A DNA stretch of 64,000 bases, taken from contig JAHBTL010000008.1 of assembly GCA_019638615.1 (NCBI GenBank), positions 166,274-230,273 of the forward strand, in the 5' to 3' direction. The notes under the pieces were generated by a model that was not told where the DNA came from, did no database searches, and saw only the letters and a program-made list of their open reading frames with translations. The position numbers and the translations under genes were made by a program. This DNA is from Chitinophagaceae bacterium. Its GTDB lineage: Bacteria > Bacteroidota > Bacteroidia > Chitinophagales > Chitinophagaceae. Positions 18,615-27,668 of this stretch are shown here, in pieces; within the stretch, counting starts at the first letter, position 1, and each line of letters starts with the position of its first letter.

Positions 18615-19307
18615 ATGCGTGGCAAGGAGAAAAAAAATTGGAATACAGCAGCGGTGGTTAAGCAACTTTTATTTACAGTAGTAATAATGGCAAATGGACT
18701 TGCAATGCTGGCACAATCAAACAGTAGTTCCGTACCAGGTGTGTACAGCCTGTATGGTGTAAGCGAAGTTGCTTCGCAGTTATGGTTGAAAGAAGATGGC
18801 AGTTTCGAATTTTTTTTCTCCTATGGTGCGGTAGACAGGACTGGTAAGGGCAGATGGACAGTGAACGCAACCGATAGTGGCAGGCTGGTATTGAACAGTG
18901 AAACACGACCGTCCCGGGACTTTGCATTAACGGCAAGCTCAAAAACAAAAGACAGGCTCGTTACCATAAAAATCAATGACCCTAATACTGCTGTACTGCC
19001 CTTTGTTTTGGCAAGATTACATACCACTACGGGGGTAGTTGAAAAAAGAGCCGATAGTAAAGGTTATATAACTGTACCATTGCAGTCGATAAATAAAATT
19101 GAGATTGCCCTTGAACTATGCGCCGACCGGTTCTCAGTATTTGTACCGCAGAACAGCCAGGATAATTTTTTTGAATTCGGGTTTGAGCCGTGGATAGCTG
19201 AAGTGTTCTTCAACAACATTACACTGCAAAAAACCGCAGGTGGCTTAAAGGGATATCATCCGCTGCTGGAAGGATCAGAGTTTATATATGAAAAAGCCGG
19301 AAAATAA
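18615..19307 (+). CDS. Secreted beta-rich protein of unknown function
   Basis: The 230-residue protein starts at 18615; the seven in-frame codons upstream begin with a TTG and do not improve the product. Residues about 12-34 form a signal peptide ending near LAQS. The mature part is beta-rich. Its N-terminal half (GVYSLYG, then LWLKEDGSFEFFFSYGAVDRTGKGRW) follows a pattern I associate with small secreted domains of unknown function in which a graded strand pattern measures a scaffold of about 100 residues. The second half is also strand-rich. It overlaps the start of the next gene if that gene starts at 19288, so the two are likely co-transcribed. Confidence 0.65.
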   Translation: MRGKEKKNWNTAAVVKQLLFTVVIMANGLAMLAQSNSSSVPGVYSLYGVSEVASQLWLKEDGSFEFFFSYGAVDRTGKGRWTVNATDSGRLVLNSETRPSRDFALTASSKTKDRLVTIKINDPNTAVLPFVLARLHTTTGVVEKRADSKGYITVPLQSINKIEIALELCADRFSVFVPQNSQDNFFEFGFEPWIAEVFFNNITLQKTAGGLKGYHPLLEGSEFIYEKAGK

Positions 19308-19740
19308 AACATATAAATCAATATATATGACCAGTATGTCGGGCACAGGAAAATATTTTAAACAGCCTGCAGTAGCCATAAGTTTTGCATTGCTTACAAT
19401 AGCAGGCGGAAAACATATCCGGAATGGAAAACAACGTGCAGGACAGGAGCTTCTTAAATGGAAAGGTTGGCAGGTTCAGCCAGGAGCATATTTTTCAGGC
19501 GTTGGTTACAGCCCTGGCGCTATAGCATGGGAAGGTTATCCGGGTACAACAGAAATAATACCAGGCAGTACGGAACAGGCTTACGATGATCATAGCAGTG
19601 ATGAACAAATCGCCGGGATAAAAATATTTTCAGGTTTTCGCATGGATGGCGATGATACTTTGATGTCGCCCGAAGAGCGGCTACGAATCATTTTCAGGGA
19701 AAAACGCGGCTCTGCGGCACCTGCAGGTAACGCAATATAA
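19288..19740 (+). CDS. Hypothetical protein downstream of the secreted protein
   Basis: I do not recognise it. From 19288 the frame encodes 150 residues and overlaps the preceding gene by 20 bases. An in-frame ATG at 19327 would avoid the overlap and leave 137 residues. A hydrophobic segment (AVAISFALLTIAGG) near the N-terminus could be an uncleaved signal or anchor. The rest is low in secondary-structure signals, rich in G, and includes acidic DDHSSDEQ and MDGDDTLMSPEERLRI. A strong terminator follows at 19778. Function and even secretion are uncertain. Confidence 0.55.
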   Translation: MKKPENKTYKSIYMTSMSGTGKYFKQPAVAISFALLTIAGGKHIRNGKQRAGQELLKWKGWQVQPGAYFSGVGYSPGAIAWEGYPGTTEIIPGSTEQAYDDHSSDEQIAGIKIFSGFRMDGDDTLMSPEERLRIIFREKRGSAAPAGNAI

Positions 19741-19777
19741 TATTGATTTTATAAGGGATGTTTGGTTTCAGGGAAAT

Positions 19778-19801
19778 CCCCGCTCGGGCGGGGTTTTTTT
19801 T
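19778..19801 (+). terminator. Rho-independent terminator
   Basis: CCCCGC at 19778-19783 pairs with GCGGGG at 19788-19793 around the tetraloop TCGG, followed by eight T. This is a textbook intrinsic terminator for the 18615-19740 pair. Confidence 0.93.
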
Positions 19802-19888
19802 AACCATACAGCATCTAACAACGGTTGTTATTAAATGCCGCATTGCAGCTTAGTGTTCAATCTTAAACCAATTATACATAACAACATC

Positions 19889-20644
19889 ATGAAACGGATT
19901 TCTATTAATTTTATCAAACGCTTCTTTCAGCAAATATTTACAGCAGGTACGCTGTTTGCCATAAGTGTATACCTGTGGGTAAGAATATTATTGCATGATA
20001 TTCCCTTTGAAATAATGGAGGAAACCTCCATGCTACTTCAGATGATCTTCACCAGTTGCGCCATCGTAGCCCTTTGCACAGGCTCTTTTTATTCTATGAG
20101 CTTTATGGTAGCCAAAAGAAATAAAATTGTTGCAAAATTAAAGCCCATGAAGTACCAGTTGACACAGTTGCTTGTACCGGTTGTTATTGCCGGTGTGCTT
20201 GCTGGTTGTAATGCTTATGCGCAGGGGATTAAAAAAGACATGAATACCGGTATGGTTACCCACTACAAAGGGCTGGTTGTAGAAGATGCACAAATTGTAA
20301 TGAACAACGAAGTATTGGGGCATACGGATATCCCCATTGGCGAAAGCTTTGTTATAATCAATCAGGGGATAAAAGGGCTGGCGGTAAAAAACGACAAAGT
20401 TTCGGTAGGCTGCTCCCTGACCATTACCGATAAAAACGGGAATGTTCTTCTTTCAGAACCTGATCTTTTTAAAGGAAACGATGCGTTTGACAAAAACAAA
20501 GCTGAATACCTGAAATGTACAGTAAACACCGGTGCGCCCATGAAGTGGGAAGAAAAATACAATGTTAAAGTAGTGTTCACCGACAAATACGGGACAGGTA
20601 CTATTGAAAACAATATTACTATCCGCATGATCGATATGCCCTGA
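19889..20644 (+). CDS. Membrane protein with internal lipobox-like segment
   Basis: I do not recognise a family. From the start at 19889 the protein is 251 residues, with two membrane helices (about 15-35 and 48-70). A third hydrophobic segment (about 95-107) reads VIAGVLAGCNAYAQ and looks just like a lipoprotein or cleavable signal. The remaining 140 residues are a soluble beta-rich domain. An in-frame ATG at 20147 would start exactly at that signal (MKYQLTQL). So this is either one protein with three membrane segments, or two products from one frame. The longer frame to 19835 is rejected because it runs into the terminator region. The protein stands alone. Confidence 0.6.
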   Translation: MKRISINFIKRFFQQIFTAGTLFAISVYLWVRILLHDIPFEIMEETSMLLQMIFTSCAIVALCTGSFYSMSFMVAKRNKIVAKLKPMKYQLTQLLVPVVIAGVLAGCNAYAQGIKKDMNTGMVTHYKGLVVEDAQIVMNNEVLGHTDIPIGESFVIINQGIKGLAVKNDKVSVGCSLTITDKNGNVLLSEPDLFKGNDAFDKNKAEYLKCTVNTGAPMKWEEKYNVKVVFTDKYGTGTIENNITIRMIDMP

Positions 20645-20724
20645 TAGGAGGTAACTCCATTCATGCTGCTTCAATACGGGCGGGAAATACCGGTACGAAA
20701 ATAAAATGATGCAATTGTTTCATT

Positions 20725-20732
20725 TACATTTG
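20725..20732 (+). promoter_or_regulatory. -7 promoter box of the crotonase gene
   Basis: TACATTTG followed by C matches TANNTTTG and lies 16 bases before the ATG at 20749. No correctly spaced TTG was found. Confidence 0.5.
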
Positions 20733-20748
20733 CCTGAAACATTGGCTT

Positions 20749-21528
20749 ATGTATCAAACATTGCTTACAAGTAACGAGGGAGGCATACTCATCATAACCA
20801 TCAACCGCCCCGATAAGCTTAACGCGCTCAATAAAAAAGTCATTGAAGAGCTGGCGGCCGTGATCAATGATGTATATGCTGACCCCAATATACGGTCGGT
20901 TATTATTACCGGCAGCGGATCCAAAGCATTTGTTGCCGGGGCAGATATCAGTGAATTCAGCACATTAAACTCGCAGGGAGGTAAAGAGCTCGCGGAAAGA
21001 GGTCAAAACCTGGTATTTAATAAAATTGAAAACAGCCCCAAGCCGTTCATAGCGGCCGTAAACGGCTTTGCTTTAGGCGGCGGCTGCGAGCTGGCTATGG
21101 CGTGCCATTTCAGGGTGGCCAGCGACAATGCAAAGTTTGGTCAGCCGGAAGTAAACCTGGGGTTGATACCGGGATATGGAGGAACGCAGCGTTTGACCCG
21201 GTTAATTGGTAAAGGCAGGGCAATGGAACTATTAATGACCGGGGCATTGATTGACGCTAAAGCCGCCCTGGACTATGGACTGGTTAACTATGTAGTGCCA
21301 CCAACCGGTCTCCTCAACAAAACAAAAGAATTAGCGGAACTGATCAACTCCAAAGCACCCCTGGCTGTTGCCGGGTGCATTAATGCTGTAAATGCCGCAT
21401 TCGATAACAGCAAAAAGGGGTATGAGGTTGAAATATCCATCTTCGGTAATTTATTTGATACGGAAGATGCGAAGGAAGGAGCCGCCGCATTTATGGAGAA
21501 AAGAAAGCCTTTATTCTCCGGCCGTTAA
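20749..21528 (+). CDS. Enoyl-CoA hydratase/isomerase family protein
   Basis: The 259-residue cytoplasmic enzyme belongs to the crotonase superfamily and probably hydrates enoyl-CoA in fatty-acid or amino-acid breakdown. The oxyanion-hole region reads AGADISEF (about residue 64) and NGFALGGGCELAMAC (about residue 104). The catalytic glutamates fall in GCELAMAC and GQPEVNLGLIPGYGGTQRL, as in short-chain enoyl-CoA hydratases. The length matches. It lies 83 bases before fumC and may share transcription. Related 3-hydroxybutyryl-CoA dehydratases and isomerases cannot be excluded. Confidence 0.92.
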   Translation: MYQTLLTSNEGGILIITINRPDKLNALNKKVIEELAAVINDVYADPNIRSVIITGSGSKAFVAGADISEFSTLNSQGGKELAERGQNLVFNKIENSPKPFIAAVNGFALGGGCELAMACHFRVASDNAKFGQPEVNLGLIPGYGGTQRLTRLIGKGRAMELLMTGALIDAKAALDYGLVNYVVPPTGLLNKTKELAELINSKAPLAVAGCINAVNAAFDNSKKGYEVEISIFGNLFDTEDAKEGAAAFMEKRKPLFSGR

Positions 21529-21557
21529 ACCCTCAGCAAAAATGGCCATTTATATTT

Positions 21558-21565
21558 TATCTTTG
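21558..21565 (+). promoter_or_regulatory. -7 promoter box of fumC
   Basis: TATCTTTG matches TANNTTTG and lies 46 bases before the fumC start. It suggests fumC can be transcribed independently of the crotonase gene. Confidence 0.5.
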
Positions 21566-21611
21566 GCGCTCTGCAAATCAATAATACTCACTTTTTATAT
21601 TAAATACTGCC

Positions 21612-23015
21612 ATGAATTACAGGATTGAAAAAGACACAATGGGCGAAGTAAAGGTTCCCGCCGACGCCTATTTTGGAGCCCAAACACAACGAAGCATTGA
21701 TAATTTTAAAATAGCGCAGGACATTAACCGGATGCCTAAAGAAATTATACGGGCATTCGCATACCTGAAAAAAGCGGCCGCTATCACCAATCTTGAGGCG
21801 GGAGAGCTGTCCAAGGAAAAATCAGACCTTATAGGAAAGGTAAGTGATGAAATATTACAGGGAAAGCTGGATGAATATTTTCCGCTGGTAGTTTGGCAAA
21901 CAGGAAGCGGCACCCAAAGCAATATGAATGTAAATGAAGTAATCGCATACAGGGGGCATGTATTGAACGGCGGGAAACTGGAGGACAAGGAAAAATTCCT
22001 TCACCCTAATGATGATGTAAACAAATCACAATCAAGCAACGATACATTCCCTACGGCTATGCATATTGCCGCTTATAAAATACTGGTTGAAGTAACCATT
22101 CCGGGAATTGAAAAGCTGCGAAATACGCTTGCGCAAAAAAGCAGGGAGTTCATGCATGTGGTGAAGATAGGAAGAACCCATTTTATGGATGCTACGCCTT
22201 TAACCCTTGGACAGGAATTCAGCGGCTATGCATCACAACTGGATCATGGATTGAAAGCTATAAAAAATACGCTGCCTCATTTAAGTGAACTGGCGCTTGG
22301 CGGAACTGCTGTAGGAACAGGCATCAATACGCCCGAAGGATATGCTGAAAATGTAGCAAAGCATATTGCCGCTTTAACCGGTCTGCCCTTTGTTACGGCT
22401 CACAATAAGTTTGAAGCACTGGCTGCTCATGATGCGATTGTGGAAGCGCACGGAGCTTTAAAAACCGTAGCGGTAAGCCTTATGAAGATCGCCAACGATA
22501 TCCGCATGCTTTCGTCCGGGCCACGCAGTGGCATAGGAGAAATCTTTATTCCCGATAATGAGCCGGGATCATCTATTATGCCGGGTAAGGTTAACCCAAC
22601 CCAGTGTGAAGCTTTAACGATGATAGCCGCACAGGTTTTAGGGAATGATGTAGCCATTAATATTGGCGGGGCAACCGGTCATTTTGAATTGAATGTATTT
22701 AAGCCGGTAATGATATACAATTTCCTGCACAGTGCACGGCTGATTGGTGACGGCTGTGTGAGCTTTGACGAAAAATGCGCAGCAGGGATTGAGCCCATAG
22801 AAGCCAACATCAAAAAACACGTTGATAATTCGTTGATGCTGGTTACCGCGCTGAATACTAAAATCGGTTATTATAAAGCCGCGGAGATCGCACAAAAAGC
22901 GCACAGGCAGGGCACCACTCTGAAGGAAATGGCAGTGCAGCTTGGGTATGTGACGCCCGAACAGTTTGACGAATGGGTTAAACCCGCTAATATGGTAGGA
23001 AAGTTACCATCCTGA
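21612..23015 (+). CDS. fumC: Fumarate hydratase class II
   Basis: FumC is the iron-independent fumarase of the TCA cycle, a cytoplasmic tetramer. At 467 residues it is full length. The substrate-binding GSGTQSNMN motif is near residue 98. The catalytic histidine lies in [11 protein letters not shown] (about residue 185). The signature [15 protein letters not shown] (about residue 315) carries the catalytic serine loop. It forms the preceding step to mqo at 1 kb. The downstream hairpin at 23052-23080 can end the transcript. Confidence 0.97.
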   Translation: MNYRIEKDTMGEVKVPADAYFGAQTQRSIDNFKIAQDINRMPKEIIRAFAYLKKAAAITNLEAGELSKEKSDLIGKVSDEILQGKLDEYFPLVVWQTGSGTQSNMNVNEVIAYRGHVLNGGKLEDKEKFLHPNDDVNKSQSSNDTFPTAMHIAAYKILVEVTIPGIEKLRNTLAQKSREFMHVVKIGRTHFMDATPLTLGQEFSGYASQLDHGLKAIKNTLPHLSELALGGTAVGTGINTPEGYAENVAKHIAALTGLPFVTAHNKFEALAAHDAIVEAHGALKTVAVSLMKIANDIRMLSSGPRSGIGEIFIPDNEPGSSIMPGKVNPTQCEALTMIAAQVLGNDVAINIGGATGHFELNVFKPVMIYNFLHSARLIGDGCVSFDEKCAAGIEPIEANIKKHVDNSLMLVTALNTKIGYYKAAEIAQKAHRQGTTLKEMAVQLGYVTPEQFDEWVKPANMVGKLPS

Positions 23016-23051
23016 AATATTTCTTTTAAAAGTACATACTGTAAATAAAAG

Positions 23052-23080
23052 CAAAAAGGCATCGTAGAGATGCCTTTTGC
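23052..23080 (+). terminator. Hairpin terminator after fumC
   Basis: GCAAAAAGGCATC is mirrored by GATGCCTTTTGC after a short loop, with one extra A on the left arm. No T-run follows, but the stem is long. It is the likely end of fumC transcription. Confidence 0.6.
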
Positions 23081-23661
23081 TTTAAACCAACTACAACATG
23101 AGAAAAAAGACGAAGCTTAATATTGTTAACCGGTATAAATACTGGTATTAATGTTGTTGTGTAAGCATTAAACGCAGCATAGAATGTAATATTATTTGTA
23201 TGTCGCAAATAAGTTTTCGATTGCAAAAAGTCATTTTCAATGCCGCAACCCGTAAAAAACACTGCCCGGATTTCGAATCAGCAAAACACCTGCTACAAAA
23301 GTTATTTATCATTTGATAAGACGAGTTTTAAACCCCGCAAACCAATTGCAATATTAAGATTATGAAGCACTTAATTTAAAGCGAAAACCTGCACAATAAA
23401 ATACTCCTTTGAGAGGAAACAATTTCATAGACTAATACACCCATGCCTGTCGTTTAATCACGCTGAACATCTGTAATAAACATACAACATTTATAGGTTG
23501 TATATTTTTCAGTCAATCGTTTATACACCCTAACCCTTAATAACAGGTTTCAGAAATGAACCTGGATTGTAAACGTACCCTGATCATGTTTGGCATGATC
23601 TTTTTAATCCATACCCCGGCAAAGATGTTAGGTGTTCACAACCTCAGCAGCTTTGTAAAAC

Positions 23662-23692
23662 AAAAAACCCTCCGTTACAGGAGGGTTTTTTT
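23662..23692 (-). terminator. Bidirectional terminator of the lipoprotein gene
   Basis: AACCCTCC pairs with GGAGGGTT around a six-base loop, with A-runs on one side and T-runs on the other, so it works on both strands. It lies 30 bases past the minus-strand stop at 23722. Confidence 0.85.
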
Positions 23693-23721
23693 GAATGGCC
23701 GAGAAAAGCCAACAACCCCCG

Positions 23722-24588
23722 TTATTTGCATTGATACTTAAATTTTGTAAGCCCGTCTACTATCAACATGCCGTCTACGGCATCTCCGTCCGCATACAGT
23801 TCCGTGATATTGCCATCAGAAGAAAACTTATAATTTTCATACGAGGTGGTATAAGTTCCCATTACGTCGCCCGATGCATTGAATGTTTTTACAACGATTT
23901 TTGTGAGCAAGTTTTTGGATTTTTTTCCAACGTTTACTGAAAGTATAAAAGGGGCAAGCTCATTGGCTTCGGGAAAGCAATAGATAAAATTATTTACAGT
24001 ATATGAAAAATCGTATTCCAGCTCAGCCGCAAGTGCCGTTCTTCTTGCGCCGGCAGCCTCTGTTGCCTCTACCTTTACAAGGTTCCCGTTTAACCAGGTG
24101 TAAGTATATACAAAGGAAGGGATTTCGGCAGATACGGAATGTATATACCAGCTTTTATTCTTCAGGTATCCCTCAGCGTCATATTGGTAGGTATATTTGA
24201 ATTTGTCTGATCCCGGATCCCCCGCAATTTCATAGGTGTTAAATTCGGTTATTCTTCTTTCCTGGTCCAGTATGAAAAAGCCGTTGTCTCCAACTTCCAT
24301 ACTATCTCCTTTATAAACGATATCGGTTTTATAATAACTGCTGCCGGAAGTGCTGTCGAACAATTCACTTTTTGTTGGCTTATCATCATTGCCCAATATA
24401 ATATAAAAAGATCCGTAACCTTTTCCAGTGACCGGGTCGCAGGGAACTATTCCGGTAACCAGGCAATCGCTTCCCGCCGGAACATCGATTGTTCCTCTTT
24501 CCTGGCTGTTTTCCTTGGAGCAGGAGATTACCGAGAACAAACCAAGTAGTATGCACACAATGATACTGGTATGTTTTACCATAAACAC
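23722..24588 (-). CDS. Predicted lipoprotein of unknown function
   Basis: The 288-residue protein has a signal peptide with the lipobox FSVISC, so the mature form begins with a lipidated cysteine near residue 23. The start is ATG at 24588 or 24582. Residues beyond 100 contain repeated strand-rich YD-like patterns (YTYQYDAEGYLKNKSWY, FVYTYTWLNGNLVKVEA) as seen in secreted Bacteroidota proteins with DUF4595-like or RHS-like repeats. No catalytic motif is seen. It is convergent to nothing on its right; lspA, which processes such lipoproteins, starts upstream in the same direction with 15 bases between them, so the two may form an operon. Confidence 0.75.
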   Translation of the reverse strand: MFMVKHTSIIVCILLGLFSVISCSKENSQERGTIDVPAGSDCLVTGIVPCDPVTGKGYGSFYIILGNDDKPTKSELFDSTSGSSYYKTDIVYKGDSMEVGDNGFFILDQERRITEFNTYEIAGDPGSDKFKYTYQYDAEGYLKNKSWYIHSVSAEIPSFVYTYTWLNGNLVKVEATEAAGARRTALAAELEYDFSYTVNNFIYCFPEANELAPFILSVNVGKKSKNLLTKIVVKTFNASGDVMGTYTTSYENYKFSSDGNITELYADGDAVDGMLIVDGLTKFKYQCK

Positions 24589-24603
24589 ACGTGCGGGGAA
24601 TAT

Positions 24604-25281
24604 TTATAACACCTGCACTTCATCATTTACGGTAGAATTGGTTTCCACCGTTGGGTTAGGGTCTTTCTTTTTACGGTCAAAAAAGCGTTTTTGAAAAAGA
24701 AGAATGGTCAGAACGCCTATGGAGATGGATGCGTCGGCTATATTAAACACCGGTCGGAAAAATAAAAACTCTTCCCCTCCCCATATGGGGAACCAACTGG
24801 GAAAACGGGATTCTATAATAGGAAAATACAGCATATCCACCACACGCCCATGCAGAAATCCCGCATAGCCCCCGCCTGCAGGAAAAATTTTAGATACATA
24901 CGGGTTGAAGATGTCGCCACTGTTTTCAAAGATCAATCCGTAAAACATACTGTCAATTAAATTGCCGATAGCTCCCGCATAAATCAGTGTGGCGCAGATG
25001 ATAAATCCTTTATGATACTGCTGTTTTATAATGAGCCTGAGATAATAAGTGCCGAATACCACAGCAAAAAGCCGGAACAAGGTAAGGATGATCTTACCCC
25101 ATTCACCTCCGAGCTTCCAACCATAAGCCATTCCCTCATTTTCAATAAAATGAAGCAGAAACCATGAACCAATCACTGATTTTTCTTCACCCAGATAAAA
25201 ATTCGTTTTTATCCAGATTTTAAAACCCTGGTCAATCAGAAGGATCAATAAGGTGAGAAATATTACCGATCTGAATTTCAC
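24604..25281 (-). CDS. lspA: Lipoprotein signal peptidase
   Basis: LspA cleaves the signal peptide of prolipoproteins in the inner membrane. The 225-residue protein has four membrane helices. The catalytic aspartates lie in GNLIDSMFYG and NIADASISIG, the two conserved LspA motifs. The region between these motifs carries an insert of about 40 residues, as is usual in Bacteroidota LspA. It sits directly upstream of a predicted lipoprotein gene. Several other predicted lipoproteins occur in the window. Confidence 0.95.
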   Translation of the reverse strand: MKFRSVIFLTLLILLIDQGFKIWIKTNFYLGEEKSVIGSWFLLHFIENEGMAYGWKLGGEWGKIILTLFRLFAVVFGTYYLRLIIKQQYHKGFIICATLIYAGAIGNLIDSMFYGLIFENSGDIFNPYVSKIFPAGGGYAGFLHGRVVDMLYFPIIESRFPSWFPIWGGEEFLFFRPVFNIADASISIGVLTILLFQKRFFDRKKKDPNPTVETNSTVNDEVQVL

Positions 25282-25492
25282 AATATAAGTTTAGGTGGCA
25301 AACCTACACGAAAAAGCTGATTTTTCACTCAATAATGCGCTTGTTCGTAGTTAGTCTGGTTCAGAAAGGATTAATAAACACTTAAAGTATAAAAATTTAT
25401 GAAATGTATGCACCATGCATATTATATCAGTCATAAAAACGTTAACATTCTTTAAATGATAGGTGAGTAACAGGTATTTTTCTATATTTGCC

Positions 25493-25500
25493 AAACTGCA
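25493..25500 (+). promoter_or_regulatory. -7 promoter box upstream of the small secreted protein
   Basis: TATATTTG followed by C matches TANNTTTG. It lies one base before an in-frame ATG at 25502, which suggests that the real start is further downstream, at the ATG at 25556. Confidence 0.45.
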
Positions 25501-25555
25501 AATGACAAACAGAAAAGCAACATACAGATCAAAACATCATGTTTACTGCATATTT

Positions 25556-25870
25556 ATGATGCTTACCCTGTTGTGGCTTACCGTTAGCACTCCTTTTATA
25601 ATAGATATCCAGCAAAAATTACGCAACTCAACTACTCACGTCTCCGCCGATGGCTCCCAGGGGCAGGCGATGGAGGAAACTGCCAATCCTTTTTCAGGGT
25701 TGAATGAGGAGAAATGCAGCGGCAGCAATACCTTATCAGAGTACCTGCATGAACCGCTTTCATTTGCAGTACCTGTTGATACCGAATTAGAACATACCAG
25801 TAAAGCCGGTGCATCGATTTATATTGCTTATTGCGGCGAACTCCTGTCTCCACCACCCGAACAGCTATAA
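25556..25870 (+). CDS. Small secreted or anchored protein of unknown function
   Basis: I do not recognise it. The frame can start as far upstream as 25463 or 25502, but the -7 box at 25493 favours an in-frame ATG at 25556. That leaves 104 residues starting MMLTLLWLTVSTPFIIDI, a good signal or anchor helix. The rest is polar and ends in YCGELLSPPPEQL, with two cysteines (one internal, one near the end). It lies 154 bases before the SulP gene on the same strand and may be co-transcribed with it. The function is unknown. Confidence 0.5.
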   Translation: MMLTLLWLTVSTPFIIDIQQKLRNSTTHVSADGSQGQAMEETANPFSGLNEEKCSGSNTLSEYLHEPLSFAVPVDTELEHTSKAGASIYIAYCGELLSPPPEQL

Positions 25871-26024
25871 TGTTCCATCTTAATGTATCGTTATCAAGTT
25901 TTTTCTCTCCGGAAATGAGGGGTCTGTAATGCTGTTAATTGCTCAAAGACCTTTATCCATTTTTTGAATAATCAAGCTGAATATTGCGAGGGAATAGTTT
26001 ACACATCCTTTCAATTTAATTGAC

Positions 26025-27641
26025 ATGAACAATCGTTCTCAATCTTATATAAAGAATATCGGGTCAGATCTGCCTGCTTCTGTTGTTGTTTTTTTAGTAG
26101 CCTTACCGCTTTGCCTTGGCATTGCATTAGGCTCTAATGCACCCCTGTTCAGCGGTATTATTGCCGGTATAGTAGGTGGTATTGTTATTGGTGCGCTTAG
26201 CGGGTCTCAACTTAGCGTAAGCGGGCCCGCTGCAGGTCTTACAGCAATTGTTGCCGGCGCCATCGCTTTGCTTCCGAGCTTTGAAGCATTTCTTTTGTCG
26301 GTAGTTATATGTGGTGCATTGCAGTTGGTACTTGGTTTTGCGAAGGCGGGTGTTATAGGAGACTATATTCCCAAAAGCGTTATAAAAGGAATGCTTGCCG
26401 CGATAGGCATTATTCTTATTTTAAAACAGGTGCCTCACCTGATAGGTTACGATAAAGACTATGAAGGCGACCAGGCTTTTTTACAATCCAATGGTGAAAA
26501 CACATTTACGGGTATTTTCAGCGCGCTGAACGCCTTAACTCCCGCAGCCATGCTGATAGGTTTTGTGTGCCTGGCATTTCAGTTTTTTTGGGGAAGCTAT
26601 GCAGAAAAAAAAGCAGGCTGGTTAAAACTCGTGCCTGCTCCTTTGCTGGTTGTATTGCTGGGTATAGGTATCAACGAGTTGCTTACATGGCAAACAGTGG
26701 CATACGGATTGAAAGCGGAGCATATGGTAAATATACCTGCCGCATCATCTCCCCGCGAGTTCTTTTCGTTCTTTACTTTCCCCGATTGGGGTCATTTAAT
26801 GAATAAACAGGTTTGGATGAGCGCTGTTACTCTTGCTCTTGTAGCGAGCATTGAAACTTTGCTGGGCATAGAAGCGGTTGACAACCTGGATCCTCAAAAA
26901 AGAATTTCGCCTACTAACCGGGAGCTGAAAGCGCAGGGTGTAGGTAATATGGTATCGGGTTTGCTGGGTGGATTGCCTTTAACCAGTGTGATCGTTCGTT
27001 CTTCTGCTAATGTAAACGCGGGCGGCAAAACAAAAATGGCAACCATTTATCACGGATTCTTTCTATTGGTCAGCGTTGCTTTTATTCCTAAAATATTAGG
27101 CATTATTCCCCTGTCTGCGTTAGCCGCAATTTTAATTTACACCGGTTTTAAGCTGGCAAGGCCGGAGCTGTTCAAAGATTTTTATAAAAAGGGATGGGAT
27201 CAGTTTATACCATTTGTGGCAACTATTGTTATTGTGCTTTTAACCGACCTGCTGATAGGTGTGCTTGCCGGGTTAGCCGTTGGGCTTTTCTTTTCTGCCC
27301 GAAGCAATTACAAAACGGCGGTATTCATTGTAAACGATGATAATAATTATCTTATCCGGCTGAGAAAAGACGTATCAATCCTTAACAAGCGTGGAATAAA
27401 AGACAGGCTGGACGCTATGCCCGAAAATTCGAATGTATTGATTGACGCTACCCGGGCCGATTTTATTGATAATGATATCATTGAAATGATCGAAAATTTC
27501 AGCAGGGAGGCGTATAAACGGAATATAAAAGTTGAATTAAAAACGAGCGCGTTTAACGAATCCAAATTTGAACCGATGATGAAACAGGATATCACCAAAA
27601 GCCTGAACGGAAAAGAAAAAGTTAAAGTGTCAGGCCATTAA
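26025..27641 (+). CDS. SulP-family anion transporter
   Basis: The 538-residue inner-membrane protein has the 10-14 helix SulP core with the marker sequences SGPAAGLTAI (about residue 66) and LLGGLPLTSVIVRSSANVNAGGKT (residues about 318-341). The C-terminal 100 residues look like a STAS-type regulatory domain with the NVLIDATRADFID strand-turn. SulP proteins carry sulfate, bicarbonate or other anions. Because the next gene, 27 bases downstream, is a carbonic anhydrase, bicarbonate uptake (BicA-like) is the likeliest role here. The small secreted protein upstream may belong to the operon. Confidence 0.93.
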   Translation: MNNRSQSYIKNIGSDLPASVVVFLVALPLCLGIALGSNAPLFSGIIAGIVGGIVIGALSGSQLSVSGPAAGLTAIVAGAIALLPSFEAFLLSVVICGALQLVLGFAKAGVIGDYIPKSVIKGMLAAIGIILILKQVPHLIGYDKDYEGDQAFLQSNGENTFTGIFSALNALTPAAMLIGFVCLAFQFFWGSYAEKKAGWLKLVPAPLLVVLLGIGINELLTWQTVAYGLKAEHMVNIPAASSPREFFSFFTFPDWGHLMNKQVWMSAVTLALVASIETLLGIEAVDNLDPQKRISPTNRELKAQGVGNMVSGLLGGLPLTSVIVRSSANVNAGGKTKMATIYHGFFLLVSVAFIPKILGIIPLSALAAILIYTGFKLARPELFKDFYKKGWDQFIPFVATIVIVLLTDLLIGVLAGLAVGLFFSARSNYKTAVFIVNDDNNYLIRLRKDVSILNKRGIKDRLDAMPENSNVLIDATRADFIDNDIIEMIENFSREAYKRNIKVELKTSAFNESKFEPMMKQDITKSLNGKEKVKVSGH

Positions 27642-27668
27642 TTCATAAATAATTAAAATATTATACAA

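Larger units (their letters stand above)
23016..23721. other. Long intergenic region, no gene supported
   Basis: The 706-base gap is AT-rich and holds two clear hairpins, at 23052-23080 and 23662-23692. A 61-codon frame at 23556-23741 runs through the second hairpin and is rejected. No decayed gene is recognisable in either strand. Confidence 0.6.

Noticed and set aside
23556-23741. 61-codon plus-strand frame in the fumC-lipoprotein gap
   Set aside because: It runs straight through the strong bidirectional terminator at 23662-23692 and overlaps the end of the minus-strand lipoprotein gene. Its composition does not resemble a protein family.
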